DNA from: Anaerolineae bacterium
Lineage (GTDB): Bacteria; Chloroflexota; Anaerolineae; B4-G1; DUEL01
Assembly (NCBI GenBank): GCA_029932895.1
Contig: JAOZPF010000035.1
Span: 1-15,201, forward strand
DNA length: 15,201 nucleotides
Direction: 5' to 3'
Made by a program: the position numbers and the translations under genes. This document shows, piece by piece, positions 7,024-12,667 of the stretch. Position 1 is the first letter of the stretch. Every line of letters starts with the position of its first letter. Below the pieces are notes generated by a model that searched no databases, had not been told where the DNA came from, and saw nothing but the letters and a program-made list of their open reading frames with translations.

Positions 7024-7728
7024 ATGGGCGAGATCCGAATCGTGGTGGTGGACGATCACCCCTTCTTCCGCGAGGGGCTGCACAAAGTCCTGTCTGCCGA
7101 GATGGACCTGCGCGTGGTGGGTGAGGCAGGGGATGGCGAAGAGGCCGTAGAACAGGCCCGCGCCCTGCAGCCCGACGTCATGCTGATGGACGTCAACCTG
7201 CCCAAGTTGAACGGCCTGCAGGCGACGCGACGGATCAAGGATGATTTTCCCGCCATCAACATCGTCATTCTGACCGCTTACGACGACGAGGAGCAGGTCT
7301 ATCACGCCGTGCGGGCCGGAGCATCTGCCTACCACCCCAAGGACGTGGACACCAGCGAACTTATCTCGACCATCCGCGAGGTACACGCGGGCCGTTTTGT
7401 GGTGGGTGGCGTGGTACTGACTGAGGACCAACTGGGGCAATGGCTCCTGGCCAAGTTCCGGCAGTTTGGCGGGGAGGTGCTCGCAGAGGGCCGTTTCCTC
7501 TCTCCCCTCTCCAAGCGGGAGATGGAGATCCTGCGGCTCGTCGTGCGAGGAATGAGCAACAAGGAGATCGCCTACCACCTGGGCATCAGTCACCAGACGG
7601 TCAAGAACCACATCACGGCGATCTTGAGCAAACTGGGCGTGGCGGACCGAACTCAAGCGGCTGTCCATGCCCTGCGGCGGGGATGGGTGCCGCTGCGTTC
7701 GGACGCCAAGGACACCTCGTCACAGTAG
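7024..7728 (+). CDS. NarL/FixJ-family response regulator (DegU-like)
   Basis: DNA-binding response regulator of 234 residues. The receiver domain (about 4-122) has the acidic pair D10-D11, phospho-acceptor D56 in MLMDVNLP, T84 and switch lysine K106, so it should be phosphorylated normally. The residues before the lysine read AYHPKD where the family usually has GYLLKD. A linker precedes a LuxR-type helix-turn-helix at about 158-225 (LSKREMEILRLVVRGMSNKE, then TVKNHITAILSKLGV). It begins a unit with the histidine kinase 9 bases downstream. The start ATG at 7024 follows AGGGGG. Order and domain types match DegU/DegS-like pairs. The Flp pilin gene immediately after the kinase is an obvious candidate target, but no operator could be identified. 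Confidence 0.93.
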   Translation: MGEIRIVVVDDHPFFREGLHKVLSAEMDLRVVGEAGDGEEAVEQARALQPDVMLMDVNLPKLNGLQATRRIKDDFPAINIVILTAYDDEEQVYHAVRAGASAYHPKDVDTSELISTIREVHAGRFVVGGVVLTEDQLGQWLLAKFRQFGGEVLAEGRFLSPLSKREMEILRLVVRGMSNKEIAYHLGISHQTVKNHITAILSKLGVADRTQAAVHALRRGWVPLRSDAKDTSSQ

Positions 7729-7737
7729 GAGGCACAG

Positions 7738-8787
7738 ATGGTTGCACTGCCGCAATCCGATTCGTTTCAGCAATTTGTGGAAGAGTGCCACAAAGAATTC
7801 GAGCAAACCCAGTCCGAACTAAAAGAGATCGACCTGCTGATTCAGCAGACGGTGGGAGAGGTGGAGCGGCTATCGCGTCGCAGCGCGCAGGCCGCCAACC
7901 GGCTGCGGCAGGTGGAGACAGCAGCCGACACAGCGCCCGCAGATGACCTCCGCGAGGCCTACACCGCCGTTCTCGAGACCCAGCAACGTCTCTTTACGAT
8001 GCGTGGACAGTTGGAGAAACTGCAATCCGACCAACGCAAGCTGGAGCAACACGCACAGTTGTTGAGAAAAGCACTCGAGATCGGGCAGGTGAGAAAAGCG
8101 ACGCCGGGCGAGGAGAGCGAAGAGATGGAGGGGGAAAACGTCCCCACCGTCGTGCGCGTCATCGAAGCCCAGGAGCGGGAGCGGCAGCACATGGCCCGGC
8201 AGATGCACGACGGCCCGGCTCAGGCACTGACCAACCTGGTCCTCCAGGCCGAGATCTGCGAGCGGCTGTTCGATTCCGACCCCGAACGAGCGCGCGCGGA
8301 ACTGGGCAACCTCAAATCAGCCGTGGCAAGCACTTTCGAGCGGGTGCGCGGGTTCATCAGTGACCTGCGGCCGATGATGTTGGACGATCTGGGGTTGGTG
8401 CCGACGGCGCGGCGATACGTGGAGGACTTTGAGAGCAGCGGCAATATCCGCGTTCACCTCTCGATCACTGGTCGGGAACGGCGGATCGCTTCCTACAAAG
8501 AAGTGACGATATTTCGCATCATGCAGACGCTGCTCAACAACGCGCGCAACGTCTCTCACGCCACAAACGTCCAGATATCGTTGGATATGGGCGACGACCG
8601 CGTGCAGGTCATTGTAGAGGACGACGGCAGCGGCTTCGACCTAGCCGAACTGACGGCCGGGACGGTGGGGGAAGAGATGAGCCTGCCCACACTGCGTGAG
8701 CGGGTGGAGATGTTGGGAGGGCGGCTCGAGATGGATAGCGGCCCAGGTCGGGGGACACGGGTGACTTTTATGATCCCGTTGCCCTAG
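7738..8787 (+). CDS. Cytosolic sensor histidine kinase, DegS-like (HisKA_3)
   Basis: Soluble kinase of 349 residues with no membrane segment. Residues 10-115 are charged and heptad-like, a long coiled coil resembling the DegS sensor region. The dimerisation and phosphotransfer helix contains the HisKA_3 motif QERERQHMARQMHDGPAQ, with phospho-accepting H157. The ATPase domain follows: N-box TLLNNARNVSHA, G1 box VEDDGSGFD and G2 box GGRLEMDSGPGRGT near the C-terminus. The HDGPAQ context is closer to DegS than to membrane NarX-type kinases. The signal is therefore probably intracellular. The ATG at 7738 is preceded by AGGAGG, and the gene is cotranscribed with the regulator. It should phosphorylate D56 of that regulator; this follows from gene order and family. 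Confidence 0.92.
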   Translation: MVALPQSDSFQQFVEECHKEFEQTQSELKEIDLLIQQTVGEVERLSRRSAQAANRLRQVETAADTAPADDLREAYTAVLETQQRLFTMRGQLEKLQSDQRKLEQHAQLLRKALEIGQVRKATPGEESEEMEGENVPTVVRVIEAQERERQHMARQMHDGPAQALTNLVLQAEICERLFDSDPERARAELGNLKSAVASTFERVRGFISDLRPMMLDDLGLVPTARRYVEDFESSGNIRVHLSITGRERRIASYKEVTIFRIMQTLLNNARNVSHATNVQISLDMGDDRVQVIVEDDGSGFDLAELTAGTVGEEMSLPTLRERVEMLGGRLEMDSGPGRGTRVTFMIPLP

Positions 8788-8800
8788 TACTCTGCTCCTA

Positions 8801-8829
8801 TTGACGACGGGGCTGGTTCATGGCATAAT
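8801..8829 (+). promoter_or_regulatory. Strong extended -10 promoter of the Flp pilin gene
   Basis: TTGACG (8801-8806) matches the -35 consensus at five of six positions. After a 17-base spacer comes CATAAT (8824-8829) with TG at 8821-8822. It is the best promoter in the window. Transcription would begin near 8836, giving a leader of about 50 bases that is far richer in A and T than its surroundings, with a small possible hairpin (GGGTT 8840-8844, AACCC 8855-8859). Confidence 0.75.
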
Positions 8830-8871
8830 ATATGAGCAGGGGTTAGAAATTAAAAACCCAACTATCTCAGG

Positions 8872-8881
8872 AAGGAGGTGA
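8872..8881 (+). promoter_or_regulatory. Ideal ribosome binding site of the Flp pilin gene
   Basis: AAGGAGGTGA matches ten consecutive bases of the usual 16S rRNA 3' end (UCACCUCCUU) and is followed at good spacing by ATG 8887. Such complete pairing fits a very abundant product. Confidence 0.75.
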
Positions 8882-8886
8882 AAAAG

Positions 8887-9033
8887 ATGCTGTACTTGCC
8901 GCGCGAGAAAGGTCAGGGTCTGGTTGAGTATGCGTTGATCCTTGTTCTGGTTGCCATCGTCGTGATCGTCATTCTGGCACTGCTGGGCCCGGCGATCGGC
9001 AACATCTTCTCCAACATCGTCAGCAACATCTAA
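8887..9033 (+). CDS. flp: Flp/Fap-type (type IVb) pilin
   Basis: A 48-residue prepilin. A short basic leader (residues 1-9) ends in Gly9, the expected prepilin-peptidase site, so the mature protein would begin QGLVEY with the conserved Glu at +5 and Tyr at +6. A single hydrophobic helix follows (ALILVLVAIVVIVILALL), then a short tail (GPAIGNIFSNIVSNI). Flp pilins of the tad system are 50-80 residues, so this is at the small end but complete. Its product would form pilus fibres for adhesion or surface contact. It has its own strong promoter, an ideal ribosome binding site and a terminator 20 bases after the stop, so it is a single-gene transcript. It lies directly behind the DegSU-like pair. 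No tad secretion genes or prepilin peptidase are in the window. Confidence 0.9.
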   Translation: MLYLPREKGQGLVEYALILVLVAIVVIVILALLGPAIGNIFSNIVSNI

Positions 9034-9053
9034 CACATACACCAACACCAAAG

Positions 9054-9091
9054 TACAGGGCTTCACCATCGGGTGAGGCTCTGTATCTTTT
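9054..9091 (+). terminator. Intrinsic terminator after the pilin gene
   Basis: A 14-base-pair stem pairs 9054-9067 with 9072-9085 around the loop ATCG; two pairs are G-T. It is followed directly by TCTTTT (9086-9091). Placed 20 bases after the pilin stop, it is the only classical rho-independent terminator I can see in the window. Confidence 0.88.
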
Positions 9092-9154
9092 AGAGGCCCC
9101 CCTATTCCGCTGTGCGCGCCCACGCTGTCGCCGCGGCGGCTACCACCACAACCC

Positions 9155-9183
9155 TGGTCGCACCAGACTCGCTATGCTATAAT
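9155..9183 (+). promoter_or_regulatory. Extended -10 promoter of the L,D-transpeptidase gene
   Basis: Perfect TATAAT (9178-9183) with TG at 9175-9176 (TGCTATAAT) and a poor -35 (TGGTCG, 9155-9160) 17 bases upstream. The in-frame ATG at 9182 falls inside the -10 hexamer, so it cannot be the start of a transcript made here. Confidence 0.65.
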
Positions 9184-9211
9184 GAGGCACACACGGATGT
9201 TGGAGGAGCCC

Positions 9212-10321
9212 TTGGGTCACCGGTTTTTCACACGCAGGGACTTTGTCCGCCTCTCCGGGGTGGCGCTGGCGGCGCTGCTGCTGCCCCGCCTCTCCAAGAA
9301 AAGGCGGCCGTTGCTTACCCCCCCACCACGGCCCCGCGCTAGCGGCCCGGTGCGAATGGGACGGGCCATCCATTCCATCGTCCGCTACAACGCCCCTCAG
9401 GCCAGCGCAGACCGGCTGGGCGTCTACTCCGCAGAGGAGGTCTTTGCCATCACCAACGAGGTGCAGGCACCGGGGTTGAATGGCTACAATGACCGCTGGT
9501 ACGAGACACCAGATGGCTATGTCTTTTCCGCCTGGGTACAACCACTCTGGGTCTGGCCAGCGCAGCTCACCGAGGTGGAGCTGGGGGAATGGGGATTCTG
9601 GGGCGAGGTCTGCGCTCCCTACACCGACGCTCGCGAGCAGCCATACCTGGGCGCTCCCAGCCCCTACCGCTTTTACAACGGCACCGTCTACCACATCGTC
9701 GGCGTCACGTTCGACGCGGACGGCAACGGCTGGTACAAGGTGTACGACGAACTGCCGCCGCCCTCATACCAGTACGTGCTGGCACGGGACATCCGCCGCA
9801 TCCCGCGGGAAGAGTTCGGTCCCATCCACCCCTTTGCCGGGGCCAAGCGGATCGAGGTCGATCTGGCAGCGCAGGCAATAACCTGCTTGGAGGGGGAGCG
9901 TATCGTCTTTGCCACACCCTGCGCCTCTGGGCTTGGCAAACGGGAACGGGAGGACGGAACGGTGGAGGACCTGGGCACGCCGGAGGGGGACCACTGTGTC
10001 CTGCTCAAGCAGCCCTCGCGCCACATGAGCAACATCCCGCGGGAGGAGCCGGAGGAAGGAGAGGAACCGGTCCCTCCACCCGAATATCCCTTCGACCTAC
10101 CAGGGGTGCCGTGGAACACTTTTTTCGAGTCGAGTGGGATGGCGATTCACGGCACCTACTGGCACAACGATTTCGGCATTCCGCGCAGCCACGGCTGCTT
10201 GAACGTCCCCATCGACGCCGCGCGCTGGATCTATCGCTGGGTGTACCCCATCGGCGGGGCGGAGGATGACTATATCCAGAGCAACTGCCGGGTGGGAACG
10301 CCGATCCACATCTTCAAGTAA
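9212..10321 (+). CDS. L,D-transpeptidase (YkuD domain) with Tat signal
   Basis: Exported cell-wall enzyme of 369 residues that forms 3-3 peptidoglycan crosslinks or attaches wall proteins. Residues 7-13 (TRRDFVR) with a following hydrophobic stretch (LSGVALAALLLP) form a twin-arginine signal. A middle SH3-like part contains WYKVYDE. The YkuD domain starts near EVDLAAQ and has HGTYWHNDFG and the catalytic SHGCLN motif with H327 and C329. A charged, Pro/Glu-rich insertion (EEPEEGEEPVPPPE) lies inside the YkuD domain. I chose TTG 9212 because GGAGG (9202-9206) is 5 bases upstream and transcription should begin near 9190. ATG 9197 is in frame but has no binding site in the transcript. It is a single gene, convergent with the lipoprotein gene 18 bases away. 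Confidence 0.9.
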   Translation: MGHRFFTRRDFVRLSGVALAALLLPRLSKKRRPLLTPPPRPRASGPVRMGRAIHSIVRYNAPQASADRLGVYSAEEVFAITNEVQAPGLNGYNDRWYETPDGYVFSAWVQPLWVWPAQLTEVELGEWGFWGEVCAPYTDAREQPYLGAPSPYRFYNGTVYHIVGVTFDADGNGWYKVYDELPPPSYQYVLARDIRRIPREEFGPIHPFAGAKRIEVDLAAQAITCLEGERIVFATPCASGLGKREREDGTVEDLGTPEGDHCVLLKQPSRHMSNIPREEPEEGEEPVPPPEYPFDLPGVPWNTFFESSGMAIHGTYWHNDFGIPRSHGCLNVPIDAARWIYRWVYPIGGAEDDYIQSNCRVGTPIHIFK

Positions 10322-10339
10322 TCGGCGCCCGCGCCGCAC

Positions 10340-11221
10340 CTACGGTACGACGCGGAAACTCGCCTCTATCTCTCGCAGCAGCGGCGGGATGTCCTGCTGA
10401 CCCACCGCCCGCACCCGCAGCAGGTAAAGCCAGTGGTCCGGTCCCTGCACCACCAGCGCTTCCGCCACCCCCTCGGACCACCGCTCCGCGAAACTAAACG
10501 CCGCTAACCCGTCCCATTCCACCGGCTCTACACTCGGCGTCTCCACCTCCACGCTGGGAGGACGGGAGGCCGCCGCCAGGAGCCGCGCCGTATCCAGCGA
10601 GAGCGGCTCGGCCGGCCCCGGTGCCCACCAGAGGCCCACCTCACCTCCGCCCCCTGCCCAAACCCGTGCGCCGGACAGCTCGTCCCCCTCGGCGTGGGTA
10701 GCGGTAAAGGCCTGGGGCACGGAGAGAGTGACCCCCTCCCGCACCAGCCCGCTCAGCGTACGCAACGGCACCGGCGCGGGGCGGAAGCGGTGCGTCCGCT
10801 CGCCAGTCACCTCCGCCGCCGATCGGACCATGACGGTCAACGTCCACGCGCCCGGCTTTGGCTCCAACGGCAGGTGGAGAAGCGGAGCGACATAGGTGAC
10901 GTCATCATCCCGCTCCAGGTTGGCCTCCCACCAGACCCGGTGGTCGGGGTCGCTCACGCGGACCCAGACCTGAGCAGCGGGGTCCCGCTCAGCCAGCCCC
11001 GGCAGCACCACCCGGACGGGGATGTCCTCCAGCGCCGAGACCTCATCGGGCCAGGGGATGGAGAGGGGGATCGGCGGCAATGGGGTAGGGGTAGGCGTGG
11101 GGGCAGGGGTGGGGCTGGGGAGAGGGAGAGCCGTCGGCGTTGGTGGGGGGGGAGCGGCAGCGCATCCAGCCAGGGGGAGAGATGATGCCAGCAGCAGAAG
11201 CAAGGCCACGTTGGGGCGCAC
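10340..11221 (-). CDS. Lipoprotein with Pro/Thr-rich linker, unknown function
   Basis: Secreted lipoprotein of 293 residues. The signal peptide has a Leu-rich core and the lipobox LPLAGC, with lipidated C20. Residues 24-50 are a Pro/Thr-rich flexible tether (PTPTP units). The rest is a folded domain with beta-sandwich character in its first half (PVRVVLPGL, AQVWVRVSDPDHRVWWEANL, GAWTLTVMV), resembling Ig-like carbohydrate- or protein-binding folds. The second half, to IEASFRVVP, is unrecognised. The start is GTG 11221, 7 bases after the hflX stop, with AGGGAG at the hflX end as possible binding site, so it is probably cotranscribed with hflX. The tether DNA contains a C8 run just after the lipobox (11152-11145), and its opposite strand is rich in G runs. 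I cannot assign a ligand or enzymatic activity. Confidence 0.8.
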   Translation of the reverse strand: MRPNVALLLLLASSLPLAGCAAAPPPPTPTALPLPSPTPAPTPTPTPLPPIPLSIPWPDEVSALEDIPVRVVLPGLAERDPAAQVWVRVSDPDHRVWWEANLERDDDVTYVAPLLHLPLEPKPGAWTLTVMVRSAAEVTGERTHRFRPAPVPLRTLSGLVREGVTLSVPQAFTATHAEGDELSGARVWAGGGGEVGLWWAPGPAEPLSLDTARLLAAASRPPSVEVETPSVEPVEWDGLAAFSFAERWSEGVAEALVVQGPDHWLYLLRVRAVGQQDIPPLLREIEASFRVVP

Positions 11222-11228
11222 AGACAGA

Positions 11229-12548
11229 TTACTCCCTGGTCGTATCCAAAAAGTCGGCCACGTAGGGAGGCACCCGGGCGACGATACGGGTTCCGCGCGC
11301 GGTGTGTTTCTCCCTTTCGACGCTGCCCCGCTCGTGGATCAACCTGACCAGGTCGCTGCGCTCAAAGGGAATGAGCATCTCCACCGGCACAAAGTCGCTC
11401 TCCAGCAGCTCCTCTACCGCTGCCAGCAGGCGGTCCAGGTTGTATCCCCTCATCGCCGAGATGGGGATGGAGTTGGGCAGCGCGTCCGCGAACTGCGGCA
11501 GTTCGCCGGGGTCGGCCAGCCGGTCCACCTTGTTCAAGGCAGTGATCATCGGCTTACCCGCGGCCCCGATGTCCTCCAGCGTCTCCAGGACCGCCTGGGC
11601 CTGCCGGACTGCCTGGGGATGGGTGACGTCGAGGACGTGGAGTAGCATATTGGCCTCTGTCGTCTCCTCCAGCGTGGCACGGAAGGCGGCGACCAGGTGG
11701 GTTGGTAGTTTCTGGATAAAGCCGACGGTGTCGGTAAAGAGGACGGTCCGCCCGCCGGGCAACTCGACGCGGCGGGTGGTGGGGTCGAGGGTGGCAAAGA
11801 GCTTGTCCTGCACCAGCACATCGGCGCTGGCCAGCGCATTGAGCAAGGTAGATTTACCAGCGTTGGTATAGCCAACAATAGAGATGACGGGGATGCCCTC
11901 GCGGCGACGCTGGGCGCGGTGGCGGCCGCGGTGGGCGCGCACCTTTTCCAACTCCCGCTTCAGTTGGGCGATGCGGCGGCTGACGACGCGCCGGTCGGTC
12001 TCCAACTGGGTCTCGCCGGGCCCGCGCACACCGACCCCACCGGTCGCGCCGCCAGCCCGCCCGCCGGTCTGCCGCGCCAGGTGGGTCCAGGCCCGAGTCA
12101 GCCGGGGCAGACGGTACTCGTACTGGGCCAGTTCCACCTGGAGCGTACCCTCCCGCGTGTGAGCGTGCTGAGCAAAGATGTCCAGGATCAGCGCGGTCCG
12201 GTCAAGCAGCTTGACGTTCTCGCCCAGCGCCTTTTCCAGCTCCCGCTGGTGGCGGGGGGAAAGCTCCTCGTCAAAGATGACGACATCGGCGGCGGTGGCG
12301 GCGACTTGGTCAACCAGTTCTTCCACCTTGCCGCTGCCGACAAAAGTGGCGGGGTTGGGTCGCTCCAGCCGGTGCGTCACCCGACCGACGACCTCGACCC
12401 CAGCCGTGCGGGCCAATTGGGCCAGCTCCGTCAGGGAAGCCTCCAGCGGCCAGCCCCTGCCAGCACTGCCCTCCGGCCCCTTGAGTTCGACGCCGACCAG
12501 GACCCCCCGTTCCCGTGCCGGTCCTGTTGGCTCTGTGGGTCTGGAAAT
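11229..12548 (-). CDS. hflX: GTPase HflX, apparently with an AUU start codon
   Basis: Ribosome-associated GTPase that splits stalled or hibernating 70S ribosomes; cytosolic. With the start at 12548 it has 439 residues, normal for the family. The N-terminal HflX domain has VLVGVELKG, the LARTAGVEVVG segment from 45 and NPATFVGSGK at 65-74, followed by the GVGVRGPGETQLETDRR signature. The GTPase domain has G1 GYTNAGKS at 226-233, DTVG at 273-276 and NKVD. No ATG or GTG exists between the in-frame stop TGA (12554-12552) and the conserved N-terminus. An ATT at 12548 lies 6 bases after GGAGG, and the promoter ends just upstream. TTG 12416 would delete the first strand and helix of the domain. An assembly error at the start codon is the main alternative. 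The lipoprotein gene follows 7 bases downstream. Confidence 0.92.
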   Translation of the reverse strand: MSRPTEPTGPARERGVLVGVELKGPEGSAGRGWPLEASLTELAQLARTAGVEVVGRVTHRLERPNPATFVGSGKVEELVDQVAATAADVVIFDEELSPRHQRELEKALGENVKLLDRTALILDIFAQHAHTREGTLQVELAQYEYRLPRLTRAWTHLARQTGGRAGGATGGVGVRGPGETQLETDRRVVSRRIAQLKRELEKVRAHRGRHRAQRRREGIPVISIVGYTNAGKSTLLNALASADVLVQDKLFATLDPTTRRVELPGGRTVLFTDTVGFIQKLPTHLVAAFRATLEETTEANMLLHVLDVTHPQAVRQAQAVLETLEDIGAAGKPMITALNKVDRLADPGELPQFADALPNSIPISAMRGYNLDRLLAAVEELLESDFVPVEMLIPFERSDLVRLIHERGSVEREKHTARGTRIVARVPPYVADFLDTTRE

Positions 12549-12551
12549 AGG

Positions 12552-12559
12552 TCACCTCC
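12552..12559 (-). promoter_or_regulatory. Ribosome binding site that decides the hflX start
   Basis: GGAGGTGA on the minus strand pairs with eight bases of the usual 16S 3' end. The only codon at correct distance in the hflX frame is ATT at 12548-12546 (6 bases from GGAGG). The TGA within the site is an in-frame stop, which rules out any start further upstream. Confidence 0.65.
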
Positions 12560-12570
12560 GTCCTGAGAGG

Positions 12571-12598
12571 ATTGTACCACAAACGGGGCACCAATCAA
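12571..12598 (-). promoter_or_regulatory. Extended -10 promoter of hflX
   Basis: On the minus strand TTGATT (12598-12593), a 16-base spacer and TACAAT (12576-12571) preceded by TGG. Transcription near 12565 leaves a leader of about 17 bases holding GGAGGTGA. It lies between the helicase stop and hflX, so hflX is independently transcribed. Confidence 0.65.
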
Positions 12599-12667
12599 CT
12601 CGCCGTCCGAGACGGGTGGCGGTCAGTTATCAGATCACCGCGCTGGAAGCGTGACCACCCCGCTTTG

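Noticed and set aside
10325..10338. CGGCG/CGCCG hairpin between the convergent transpeptidase and lipoprotein genes
   Set aside because: Short stem, no T run; expected by chance in GC-rich DNA.
12603..12615. Hairpin CCGTC-CGA-GACGG after the helicase gene as a terminator
   Set aside because: Five-base-pair stem with no T run on either strand. It lies next to the hflX -35, so terminator function is unsupported.
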